Origin: Amylostereum areolatum
Lineage: Eukaryota > Basidiomycota > Agaricomycetes > Russulales > Stereaceae
Direction of reading: 5' to 3'
DNA: 64,000 bases
Assembly: GCA_012932865.1 (NCBI GenBank)
Contig: SAXG01000004.1
Coordinates: 1,240,001-1,304,000 of the forward strand
This document shows positions 10,149 to 21,140 of this stretch, piece by piece; the first letter of the stretch is position 1; every line of letters starts with the position of its first letter. Both the position numbers and the translations under genes were made by a program. The notes under the pieces were generated by a model. It did not search any database and was not told the origin of the DNA. It saw nothing but the letters and a program-made list of their open reading frames with translations.

Positions 10149-12536
10149 TCACCGACCCTGCGCCGCAGCCCCTTGGCCGGCCTTGGTCGCCGCCACAGGA
10201 ATCTGCTGAGGCGTCCCCGGCGGAGCCATCCCGGGGTGTTGTTGCATCGGCATACCGCGCTGCTGGTACTGTAACTGGGGCCACATATACGCTGGGACTT
10301 GCATCGACATCTGCTGTCCTGGCTGTTGAGAGTGCTGGTGTTGCCTCAGCTGCTGCCAATACGCGGCAGCCGCTTGAGGGTTCATGTGAGCGAAGGCAGC
10401 GGCTTGAGCTTGGGCCTGGGCTTGGGCTTGGGCTTGAGCTTGAGCCTGAGCAGCTTGGACTTGGGCTTGAGCTTGAGCTTGGGCATGTGCATGAGCCTGC
10501 GTTAGAGCTTGCGGCTGCTTTTGACCAGGCTGCTGGTGAGGCTGTTGTTGTGGCTGGGCGCGGACGGCCACAAGCCCCTGGGAGGGCTGACCCGCGACTT
10601 GAACCTGTTGTTGTGAATGAGCCTGCTGAGCCTGAGCCTGCACTTGCATCTGTCCTTGTTGTTGAGCGGGCGCGGGGCTCGATGTTGCCGCCTGACCACT
10701 ATTGGCAGCCGCCTGAGCAGCTAGCTGTTGTTGTTGTTGATGCTGCTGTTGTTGCATCAGTTGCATTTGATACCGCTGTGGGTGAGTCATCGTCGTGTAG
10801 TTCTGCTGTTGAGTGGGGCCGGTAGGATGAGGGACGCCCTGCTGTTGCTGCCGTGGATCTTGTTGTTGATGCTGTTGCACGCCATTGGGCATAGGGGAGC
10901 GGGCATGGCCATTGAGAGGTTGGGTGACCACCATGGGACTTCCGTTGACGTGGACACCTTGGGCCGTCGCTGCACGTGTGACGGGTACGGCCTGCTGCTG
11001 CTGAGATTGCTGTTGTTGCTTCTGCATAAAGGCAGCGCGCACTTGGTGGACATAATGGTACACCTGCCGTTGTGGTGCCGTCATCTGTGACGGGTTCATG
11101 GTCGCAAGTGACTTCATGAAGGGAGCGTAGTGTCGCAAAAGATCCCCGAGTTGTTGTAGCGTCAAATGTGGAAGGGTCTGGATCTGGGCATTGAACGCGT
11201 CGAGAGCCTGGTTGGGGCGGGCTTGAGTAGGCGCGGCCTGGGTTGGTCCAGGTTGTTGGGATGGGGGACGAGGAGAAGCGGTGACAGTAACTTGGGCAGG
11301 GGATGGCGCCAACTTGGACGGATCTGGGGTAAAGGTGGCCGGATGAGGCGAGTTGGAAGGCGGACGTGGAGAAGGCTGGATTGGTCTCTGAGGTTGGGCG
11401 ACAAGTTGCTGGGGAGTGGCGGAAGAACGGGGTGGTGGTACAGGGGTGGGAGTTGGCGCAGAGCTGGGTGTCGCCCGAGCGGTTACTTGAGTCGCCTCAA
11501 CTTTGACTGGGGTCGCGTTTGCTGCAACAGGCTGAGAGGTATTCTGAGGTGGTGGCGCTAAAGTGACGATGGCGCGGGGAGAAATAAATTGTTTGTCCAC
11601 CATCGGCGGGTCGGTCGTGTTAACGGCGACGGGCACGGGATCGGGGCGAGAGCTCTTTTCTTGCTTGGTGCGTTGAATCGTGTCCAACAGGCGATAGCTG
11701 ATGGAGTATAAGAACAGTCGCGGCACAGAAAAGAGCGAGCACGTACCTGGGAGTGGAAGACCGATTCCGTTGAGGGTTCATGAATTGGAGGATCTTAGTG
11801 CGGCGAGCCAGTGTGCGGTCGTCCGGCCCCGATTCGACTGCCTTGCGTTTCCGAGGACGAAGAGGCGCGGGAGTGCGTGGCATAGACACGCGTAATATAG
11901 AGTTGGCAACGCGTCCAAGATGGGGGTTAGGATCGAGACAGAGGGGAGGTGCGGTGGCAGCCTAACGAGGCGTCAACATACCGTCAAACGACACAGACAC
12001 GGGAACGTACCAAAATCTTGGCCTCCGCCTCAAGGGCATCTTGGTCCGTCCACGTCGCTCCTGCCTTTTGGTTAAGCAGACACAAGTCCGCCCAGAGCGA
12101 CTCCGAGTTGGGGCGCAAGACGACGCGAGTAAGCTCCGGTGGTTCAACGGGTACTCGCTTCTCCTTCAATTTGACTGGTTCTCGAAAGTCTTGGAGTTCG
12201 ATGATCATGCATCCTACGGAAGAATCAGAATCTGGGATACATTCGACGCGTTGAACACGCACCCTCATACCAGGGAATCTTGGCGCTGTCGAGCAATTCG
12301 AGGAGGTCGACGGGGATGCGGTGAGCGCGGATATCGTCCAGAAGACCCTGGTCACCATTCAAAGCACGTATAAGCACGTACAGCGGGGAGCATACCGTAG
12401 CTGGTCCGTTATAGAGAAACTTGGAGCCTGAGTTGAGCGTCCAGTGGTCGTCGTATAACTGGATAGTCAACGAGACGTCCTCTTCTTCATACTTGTCGAG
12501 GAGTTCATGATCCCGACGTGTTATATTGTAAGCCAT
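10149..12536 (-). CDS. SPT20: SAGA complex subunit Spt20
   Basis: Five exons on the minus strand: 12396-12536, 12263-12347, 12011-12213, 11747-11961, 10149-11697; 730 residues with all phases kept. The N-terminal half is the Spt20/SEP domain: LYDDHWTLNSGSKFLYNG, then DDIRAHRIPVDLLELLD, then the WYEGCMIIELQDFR block, then TAPPLCLDPNPHLGRVANSIL and a basic segment (RPRKRKA). Spt20 holds the SAGA co-activator together and helps TBP recruitment in the nucleus. The C-terminal half is low-complexity Gln/Ala/Pro-rich, including a long AQ-alternating tract encoded around 10385-10500, as expected for fungal Spt20 activation-type tails. It starts 238 bases from the divergent HGH1 start. Alternative identities are unlikely because several separate Spt20 blocks are present in order. 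Confidence 0.92.
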
Positions 12537-12774
12537 GATTCTATTCCGTTGCAGTCATATACGATCGTGAGATGGGAGACGGAGGATGCTGGGCAGTGAA
12601 AGTGGCAATGAGCGGAGAAGGACGACTCGGCGAACTAAGCTCAACGCCCTCGGGCCTCGACCGACGACGGCAAGCGCGGGAATAATGACGGGACGTCACG
12701 TGGATATCTTGATTTCCCCAGTCCCGACCGTCTTGAAGTTTGCATTTCACCTTTCCAACCAGGCAACGTGCACG
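12537..12774. promoter_or_regulatory. Shared promoter between divergent SPT20 and HGH1
   Basis: Only 238 bases separate the two start codons, so the 5' leaders and core promoters of both genes must lie here. No TATA box is convincing on either side, as often seen for housekeeping genes. Confidence 0.7.
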
Positions 12775-14432
12775 ATGGAGGGCCAGCTGCGAGAGGTGCG
12801 CTCCGAAGGATGTATATTATTTATGCCATAGCTTACCCTGACTTCCAGCTGCTACCGTTTCTGCACGACAAAAACCCCCAAGCACGACAACTTGCCCTTT
12901 CCAACTTGCTCTCGCAGACACCCAAAGAAGCCCCCCATCGCAAAATATTCCTCTCGGGATTTCAGTCTGGAGGTCTACAAAAGCCCAAAGACAGCGAAGT
13001 CATCCGTGATCTGAAGCTTCTATGCCGAGACAACCTGGCATGTACGAAGTCACGGATGCGCTGAAGGAACTTGCTGATCTTTCGTTTAGGCCATCGCTCA
13101 TGATGCTTTCCGTGCCCTGGTCAATCTGACCGACTCTCCCTTACTGGCCGCATCCCTTTCGGAACCCTCGTTTCTGAAGTTCATAGTGTCTTATATCGTG
13201 GTGCGTTTGCCTCTCCTGCATGTACCGCGATGTTATCCATTGACCTGACGACCGTCCAGAACCCAGCAGGGACTCTCGCAGATCTGGGCAGCATGCTCTT
13301 ATCTAACCTCACTGTTCAGCCTTCTGTATGCGCGGTCCTTCTAACCATGACGATCACTATCCTTCCGGATTCATCCTCCCCGAGCGGTATCTTCCCGACA
13401 CAATCTCGAGCGGCGAGCTGTGCTGCTCCCGTACCCTACCCATCGGGCGAGGAGAAGGAGGTCAGGGCGCTGCCGCTGCTGCTAAATGCTTTCGTGCAAG
13501 GTGCAAACGTTGGATTAGGAGAGGGTCTTGAGAAACGACAGCGGAAGGGAGACCTCCATTTTCTCGCGAGTGTCTTTGCCAATTTAACGACGGTGAGTCT
13601 CCATACTGTTTCTTCCCTCACCCCTAGCTTATGCTTCTTCCAAGACCCCATCCGGTCGCCAATACTTCCTTACCCCCGAAAGTTTCGACCCGCTAAATCC
13701 TTCGGTGGACAAGGAATATCCACTGGCCAAGCTAGTCGCCTTCACTGAACATACCGATACTATCCGTCGTGGAGGCGTCTCATCCGCTATCAAGTACGAT
13801 CCAACCCTCCAATTTTGCGCATCCTTTGACCCTTCTCGGCAGGAATTGCGCCTTCAACAAGCAGGCCCACCAGGCTATGCTCTCCCCCGACACAGTGCCC
13901 ATATCCATCCCTCCGTCCACAGAAAATGCTCCTGGGATGGATGTTCTACCATATATTCTTCTTCCCCTTGCTGGGCCAGAAGAGTTCGACCTCGATGTTA
14001 GTCACTGTTCTATCGTTCCGCCCAGGGTTTTGTGCTAACCTCGCGTCAGGACCAAGAACTCCTTCCCGCATCTCTACAGTTTCTTCCTCCTACCAAGAAA
14101 CGGGATCCAGACCCGATTCTGCGCCTCCTCCACGTTGAAACTCTCCTGCTTTTCTGCACCACGCGCTGGGGCCGCGACCACCTACGAAATAACGGCGTTT
14201 ATCAGGTTATACGCGCCTTGCACGAACAAGAGTCCGATGATAGGGTTTGTTCCGTCTTCGTCGTGTGTTTTATGGCGATGATTGAATTTATCTCTAGGTG
14301 GCGGAGCACGTTGAAAACCTTGTCAATCTAATCCAGCGGGACGAAGGTCCGGATACTGTCAATGACGGCCAGATCGAGGTGATCACAGATGATGGCGACG
14401 ACGACGAAGACAATAAGATTGAAGAAGTGTAA
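12775..14432 (+). CDS. HGH1: HGH1 family protein (eEF2-folding co-factor)
   Basis: Eight exons: 12775-12795, 12849-13037, 13090-13200, 13260-13592, 13645-13793, 13843-13996, 14050-14244, 14298-14432; 428 residues. The order of blocks matches HGH1/FAM203: LPFLHDKNPQARQLALSNLL, HDAFRALVNLTDSP, NPAGTLADLGSMLLSNLT, PLLLNAFVQGANVG, FLASVFANLTT, TPSGRQYFLTP, LPYILLPLAGPEEFD, and an acidic C-terminus. These correspond to the N- and C-terminal HGH1 domains built from ARM-like repeats. In yeast Hgh1 works with the TRiC/CCT chaperonin and Hsp90 to fold elongation factor 2 in the cytosol. The 21-base first exon is supported by the family start. The second intron begins with GC rather than GT (13038), the only reading that keeps both exons in phase and preserves the family sequence. 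Confidence 0.92.
13038..13089 (+). other. Probable GC-AG intron in HGH1
   Basis: Exon 2 must end at CTG (13037) and exon 3 must start at GCC (13090) to keep the CRDNL/AIAHDAF join. The intron then starts GCATGT and ends TTTAG. A nearby GT donor three bases downstream leads to an immediate in-frame stop. Confidence 0.65.
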
Positions 14433-14706
14433 GAAGTGTAATGGTTTCTGTACGTACGCGCGATCAGCGGTTTGTATCGATAGCCTATCCTTTCTGTGTA
14501 TACAGCCTTCTGTACAACGGTAGAACGCGCGTTGCTTTTTCTGGGTTGGCCAACTGAAGTACTGAACGACCGTTTGATAGATCAACAACACGATCATAAG
14601 TGTAATGGAAGTCCGATCCACTAGATAAAACCCAAGAGACTCCATCCTCAACCCGGGAAAGATCCTTCCAAACATCTCGACGTAAGGCATTGGTATGCAT
14701 CGATGT

Positions 14707-15633
14707 TTAATCACAGAACGTAATCGCAAGGTTGACCTGTGCGATCAAAGCGTTAGCCAGTCCACTACGATCGGGATAGGGAGTAGACTAACGTTGTTTG
14801 CCTGGCAGGCAACCTGCACGAACGTATCTCCCGGGCTCCTAAATGCAGTCGGGCAGTTGGCGTTCGTACCTTCACACGGGCCTGTGGTTAACGCCCCTTC
14901 TCTGTGGCCCACAATAGGAGTTCACTTACAATCCGCACCGGCGCCGTCACAGCCATTGTAGTACCCGAACCCAGTGGTCACTGAGAACGCATGGGGAGGA
15001 ATGAGCGAAAGATCCGTGCTAGAGCCGCTCCCTGGGGCGGTGGGGTTGACCAGCGTCGTTTCCAGCAGGAGACAGTTCTCGCCGTTGGCACCGCAGTTGC
15101 CTGTCAGGAGCGTCAGGGGGACGAGTGTATGAAGGAAGAAGGAAAGTCGACGGACCAGTCTGGAGGTAACTAGAATATGGATGAATGATTCAGACTAGAA
15201 ACGATAGGAAGGGAGAGAAAAGACTGACGCGATGGCTCCCAACAGAGGCCCGTTCCTCGTGTACGCGCCGCCGGTGGACAGAGTGACGCCGTTCGCTTTG
15301 AGCGTGGGCTATGTATGATGAAGCATCAGGTTGACCCTTGTAGAAAGACGTCGCTGTGAGTTACCGTTCCAAAGCCACACCTAGGATATATCAACTATTA
15401 ACCAACTGTTTAAGACTCGGAGATACATGGGCAAGTAGTACAAACCTGTTGTCGAAGGTGACAGTGTGAGACTCAGCATATACGCCTGACAAGACGCAGG
15501 CTATCGCGACAACGAAACCAGAGAAGAAACGAAGCCCAGGAATCTTGGTATGAGATAAAAATGAGGTGGTAGGCCTGGAAGGAGTTGTTGGGTGTGTTTG
15601 CTTGTCATCTTCCTGGGCCTTTATACTGTACAT
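14707..15633 (-). CDS. Secreted 'glycopeptide'-family protein, paralogue of 1-683
   Basis: Seven exons on the minus strand: about 15446-15633, 15365-15380, 15308-15229, 15169-15156, 15100-14930, 14881-14793, 14736-14707. From CGFGT onward the protein is colinear with the gene at 1-683: LSTGGAYT, YLQTGNCGANGENC, PTAPGSGSSTDLSLIPPHAF, TTGFGYYNGC, CPTAFRSPGDT, VQVACQ and NLAITFCD. A hydrophobic stretch (FFSGFVVAIACVLSGVYA) just before ESHTVTFDN is a signal peptide, so the product is secreted. The start is uncertain. The only in-frame ATG (15633) puts the signal peptide some 35 residues in and lies upstream of a TATAAAGG box. A better-placed ATG at 15608 is one base out of frame. Function unknown. 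Confidence 0.82.
15618..15625 (-). promoter_or_regulatory. TATA box (TATAAAGG) of the glycopeptide paralogue
   Basis: TATAAAGG on the minus strand, about 45 bases upstream of the region that must hold the real 5' end if transcription starts roughly 30 bases downstream. It argues against translation starting at 15633. Confidence 0.45.
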
Positions 15634-16756
15634 ATACTGTACACGCAGTCCTTCCGAAACACGAACGGCCAGGACTACCCGGACATTTCGCTTGATCCAG
15701 ACCCTTGGGGCACGAGTGCGGCAATGAGTGAGGCCCGGGAAGATTCCCGTTACGGAGAAGAATCAATGTTCGCAGTCCTAGGGAAAGAGATGAGCTGATG
15801 ATCTATCAAGCAAGAAGTGAAGCGAAGACCGTGTGGTACAAGGTGGTACAATGAATAGCTACATATGGGCTGGCGTATCGTTTCGAATGACTTGACCGAC
15901 GTGTCTAAGTAGAGGTAGACTGTCAGCTTCTTTGAGTCTGCGCGCAGGGGGTTTTGAAACAACGAATAACCTTTTGCATGTACGGTGGCTTTGACATATT
16001 GATATGGCGTTCTCGTGTCTGCCAACGTCGATTCGTCTAGAGTACATGATCCTCCATGGTCCAGACAATTATAGCCTATCAAGGGCTAGACGTACCGTGT
16101 ATGCCAGCCATATTTCCCGAGGTGATATCAGCATCGCGTGAGAGTCACTGTAATGTCTTTCACCGCCGGAACTACTTGTACGAGGAAGTGCGATCCACAT
16201 GGGGCCGAAACTGGAAGACGTTGTCGTGTGGAACGGTTTACGAACAGACAGGTTTGAACAACTTCCCGCGGGAGTACGCACAGTCGACAAGCCACGATGG
16301 TTTGAAAAGTGCCTGCGAAGATGTGCCATGAATCGAGAACTTGATTCCATTTTACATGGGGGAATGGCCTTGGTCCAGTCTTCGAGAGTATTCACAAGTA
16401 CAGCTACCTTGCAGCACTCATTGATACGCATCCAATGGGGCACCCCATCAAGTGTCCTTTCTGCCACTCGCTTCATGCCTTGTGGTTGTGGTCCCTTCCA
16501 TTTCCTACTTCGCACTCGTCAGGATCGTTTAGATTCATCCAAGCAAAGCCTCACCTGCGCTGACAGGAGGTAGATCTTGACACAGTACCATAGGAGGACG
16601 CACTGTTGACATTCCGTCTCAGAGTATCTGCGTGCCCATTGGAAGTATTATATGAGTGTACCAAATAATCTATCATGAACCACTACAACTTTTGTTTAGC
16701 TTCTCGTACCCTCAGGCTCTCCGTGAATTAAATTTTGATTGTTTTAACGATGGACA
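15634..16756. other. Intergenic, 1.1 kb, nothing supported
   Basis: Open frames of up to 148 codons overlap on both strands between 16069 and 16573, but neither shows recognisable motifs or splice-consistent neighbours. I do not call a gene. Confidence 0.5.
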
Positions 16757-19700
16757 TCAGTTGCACCACCGCCTCGCGTTTTGAAAAATCCTGAACCAAG
16801 GACCCGTCCCCTTCCAGGCCTCCTTCATCTCCGGAGGGAACCAGCTATTCGCCTCGAGCGTCGTCACCCGCTCCGGATGCGGCATCAGCGCCAGCACCCG
16901 CCCGTCCGGCGTCTGCACGCCCGTCACGCCTCCTGGACTCCCGTTCGGATTGAGCGGGTACGCCTCCGTCGGCTGGCCCTCCCCATCGACATTTCGCAGC
17001 GCCACCATCCCCCCGCCTTCGAGCTCCGTCCGTTGCGCCTCGCTCGCGAAGGACGCGCGCCCCTCCCCGTGCGCGACGACCACGGGGCAGCTTCGAGCCG
17101 ACCATGTCGTGCAGGAACACCGACTTCCGCGTCGTCTCGTTTTCGACCACCTCCACCCTGACCACGCGCCCCTCGTAACTGCCCGCCACGATTCGCCTTG
17201 AATTCGGGCCACGCGTCAGCGCCAGGGATGACTTCCTTGAGGTGGCTGAAGAATTGGCAGCCGTTGCACACGCCGAGCGCGAACGTGCTATCCCGAGAGA
17301 AGAACGCCTCGAACGTCCGACGAGCCTGAGCGTGCAGTAACGCGGAGTGTGCCCAGCCCTTGCCTGCGCCGAGCACGTCGCCGTAGGAGAAACCCGCCGC
17401 ACGCGGCAAGGCCTCTGAACTCGTCCAAGGTTACGCTGCCGGAGAACGAGGTCGGACATATGCACATCCTACAGCGTCGAACCCTGCCGCGGTGAATGCC
17501 CACGCCATCTCGACGTGCCCATTCACGCCCTGCTCAGCGTAGAATCGCGACCTTGGGCCGACGGAAAAGGTCCCGCAGCGGGGCGAACGAGAACGTGAGC
17601 TCGTATGCCAGTCCCGTGTGCGCTTCGTCCTTGATGAGCGCGAACTCTTCCAACTGCACACGCCGGGTCGTCGCGCAAGGACTGCATGTGGAACGACGTC
17701 TCCGACCAAAGCTCTTGAAGGTCCCCACGGGTGCTGTTGAAGATGGCTTGGCCGTTGTGCAGGACGGTGAAGGACTGATCTTGACGGGTGAGCACGGCGC
17801 CGATGGCTGTGAATGGATGTCGACGGGAAGCCCCTCCGCGACGAAGACGTTGACCAATTGGGGTAGATCTGCCCTTTTAACCTGGACGACCGCACCGAGC
17901 TCCTCGTTGAACAGCGCCGCTGCGATATGCTCTCCCTGGACCGCGTCGATGTTGAGCCTCCACGCCCGCACGTCCCGCAAACGCCATCTCCGCAACGGTC
18001 GTGAACAATCCTCCGTCCGACCGATCATGGTAGGCGAGGATGAGCTCTGGCGCCGTCGCGCGCACGGTTTGACACCCAACGAAGAACGCCTTGAGGACCC
18101 TCGCGTCTTCCACATCTGGGGCCTCTTTACCAATCTCCTTGAACACCTGAGCGAGAGCCGATCCACCAAGGCGTTGCTGTCCAAGGGCCAGGTCGAAGAA
18201 GACGAGCACCGTGTTCTCGATGTCCGTTCGCAGTTCCGGGGTCCAGGTCTGGCCGACATCCTCCACTCCGGCGAATGCGGTCACGATGAGCGACAAAGGC
18301 GCCGTGACCTCCTTCTGCTTCTCCCCCTCCCGCCACCGCATTGACATCGACATCGAATCTTTGCCCACTGGAATCCCAACCCCGAGCTGCGGACACAAGT
18401 CCATCCCAATCGCCTTGACTGCCTCATACAAGGCCGCGCCCTCCCCCGGTGTACTAGCAGCGCACATCCAATTCGCGCTCAACTTCACACGGCCCAGATC
18501 GCCCACGCGCGCAGCGACGAGGTTGGTAAGAGCCTCGCCCACGGCCATGCGAGCAGAGGCGCCTGCCGACAAGAGTGCGAGTGGCGTCCGTTCCCCCATG
18601 GCCATGGCTTCTCCGGCCAGAACATCGAACCCGTACGAGGCGCGGGTGACGGCGACGTCGGCGACGGGCACTTGCCAGGGTCCCACCATCTGGTCGCGAG
18701 TGACGAGTCCGGTGACACTCCTGTCCCCGATCGTGATGAGGAACGACTTGGACCCAACGGATGGTAGACGCAAGACGCGGGCGATGGCCTCAGCAAGGCG
18801 GGTGTTGAGCGAGGGCAACGCGGGAAGCACGCTAGCAAGGGTGGCATCGAAGGGGATGCGGGTAGGGTGCTGGGTCTTGTCGGTGCGCGACATGCGGGGC
18901 GGCTTGCCAAACAGGGTGGACATCTTAAGTCTGATAACGTCGTTCTTGAGCAGGCGGTCCGTGACGACAAGCACCTCCTCCTCCGTGGCAGTTCCGACGA
19001 TCCCGAAAGGACAGCGTTCGCGTTGGGCGAGGACGGTGAAAGTTTTTTCGTGTTCTGGAGAGATGGCGAGGACGTAGCGCTCCTGGGACTCGTTGCACCA
19101 GATCTCCATAGGAGAGAGCGACGCGTCGGCCACAGGCACGTCCCGGATCTCGAATGTGGCACCAAGGTCCGAATCGTGCACCAGCTCGGGAAGAGCATTG
19201 GATAACCCTCCGGCGCCGACGTCGTGGATGGATTGGATGGGATTCTCTTCGCCACGGTCTGCACAAGCATCGATAACTTGTTGGCACCGCCGCTGCATCT
19301 CCGCATTATCCCTTTGGACCGACGCGAAGTCCAGTGACGCGGGACCTGTTCCCAAGGACTGACTCGATGCTGCCCCTCCTCCCAACCCGATGAGTAGCCC
19401 CGGCCCCCCCAGTACCACAATTTTCGCTCCAGGGGAGATTTTAGATTTGTGTGCGAACGCAGGACGGACGTTACCCATGCCGCCCGCGAGCATGATGGGT
19501 TTGTGGTACCCGCGCACCCGCCCGCCTTCCGGCTCCTGCTCTGCAAACGTGCGGAAGTAGCCCGCGAGCGCCGGTCTGCCAAACTCGTTGTTGAACGCGC
19601 TCCCGCCGAGCGGAGCGTCCCGCATGATCTCCAGGGCACTTGCGATGTGCGCGGGCTTGCCGAAATCCGTTTCCCATGGCTGAACATGTCCCGGGATAAG

Positions 19701-20786
19701 CAGGTTTGAGACGGTGAACCCAATGAGGCCCGCCTTGGGTTTCGACCCGCGTCCTACGGCACCTTCGTCGCGAATCTCACCACCAGAGCCGGTGGCAGCG
19801 CCAGGGTAAGGGGACACTGCGGTAGGGTGGTTGTGGGTTTCGACCTTAATAAGGACGGGCATATCCTCTTTGTGCGACGCATACACGCGGTCCAATGACG
19901 GATTGGGTGCGTTTTCAGTGTTTTTGGTGACGCCGAAGCGGGGGGCGGAGTGGCCTTCGAACACGGCAGCGTTGTCCGAGTATGCAGAGATGGTGCCCGT
20001 GGGACTAACACGTTCGGTGTTGCGGATCATCTGGAAGAGGGAGGTGTCTTGCGCGACGTCGTCGAGCGTCCAGGATGCATTGAAGATCTTGTGTCGGCAG
20101 TGTTCTGAGTTGACCTGGGCGAACATGAAGAGCTCCGCGTCGGTAGGGGCACGACCCAAAGGCGCATACGCGTCTACGAGGTACGCGATCTCGTCCGCGG
20201 CGAGTGCGAGGCCAAGTTCCTTGTTCGCGCGCTCGAGCTGCTCACGAGCATCTTGCGACAGATCCACGGTGCGTAGCTTCCGAGGAGGCGCGTGCTGAAA
20301 GATAGCGTCTTGGGGAGGAAGGGAGAGGCTGACGATCTGCGTCATGCGATCGTGGATGAGAGGTGCGATGGAGTCGAGATCGACTTGAGAGATGGAGGGA
20401 GTGAAGATGAAGGCGACTCCTCGTTCAAGGCGGTCGACGTACTCGCCGAGGTTGCACAGGGTGGCGATGTCTGTCGCCTTGGTCGACCACGGGGACACGG
20501 ATCCTGGTCTTGGGATCACATGCACAACCCCCGCTCCTGCCTTCAGAGCGTCCTCCGTGCCCACCAACTTTGCATCGTCGCCGTACGCGAGCAGACGATC
20601 GAGGATAGTGCGTGTTGCGGAATCGCGGATGGAGAGCTCATCCTGCGCACGATCGGATTTGGCGTTGACGAGATGGAGGTAGACGGCATCCAAGGAAGAG
20701 ATGGAAGGACACAGGGAGTTTATGTCCTTGAGGAGGGCATCGCGTTTTGTCCTGGAAAAAACGGAGGAGCCGTAGAGGACGAGCAT
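16757..20786 (-). CDS. ADE6: Phosphoribosylformylglycinamidine synthase (FGAM synthase), C-terminal third frame-broken
   Basis: ATP- and glutamine-dependent conversion of FGAR to FGAM, step four of purine synthesis, in the cytosol. Intronless, about 1340 residues, start ATG at 20786. The first roughly 940 residues are one open frame with the PurL blocks in order: [71 protein letters not shown] and AYHDRSDGG. The C-terminal glutaminase domain is present too, with GVCNGCQ (catalytic Cys) near 17260 and MPHPERV (His/Glu) near 16870. To reach it the frame must change about nine times, near 17957, 17808, 17655, 17535, 17467, 17445, 17390, 17177 and 17085. Most changes look like one extra base. The protein sequence on either side stays conserved, so assembly error is as likely as real decay. 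Confidence 0.9.
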
Positions 20787-21140
20787 CTTGGATCAAGATG
20801 TTAGGACATAGCCGTCGTTCGAACTAAAGACATTGCGCACTTTCAGTGTAAAAGTGGGTTCGACGACCGTCACCGACGTTTGTCGTGACCGTGGCTGTCG
20901 CCGGTGGCTGCGGGGCTGCAATTGCAAAGCGCCTGACGACGAAGCGCACCACAACAATGGCAACAGTTCGTTTATAGTTGCTTATGTTATGGGCGCCATC
21001 CGAGTCGCTTTTGTCTCTCACTTCAGATTGCCTTCAGGCTTTTTTCCCTGCCGTGGCACCGTTGCTCTCCTCTTCAGTGGCACCTTTCGCCTTTGACCAG
21101 TTTCAAAAGAGGGGCGTCGGTCAGACTGTATTAAATAGCC
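20787..21140. promoter_or_regulatory. Divergent promoter between ADE6 and MYND copy 2
   Basis: 354 bases between the two start codons. No conserved purine-pathway operator is recognised. The stretch is not coding in any supported frame. Confidence 0.55.

Noticed and set aside
16069..16573. Overlapping 124- and 148-codon open frames on opposite strands
   Set aside because: No motifs, no signal peptide and no splice-consistent extension on either strand.
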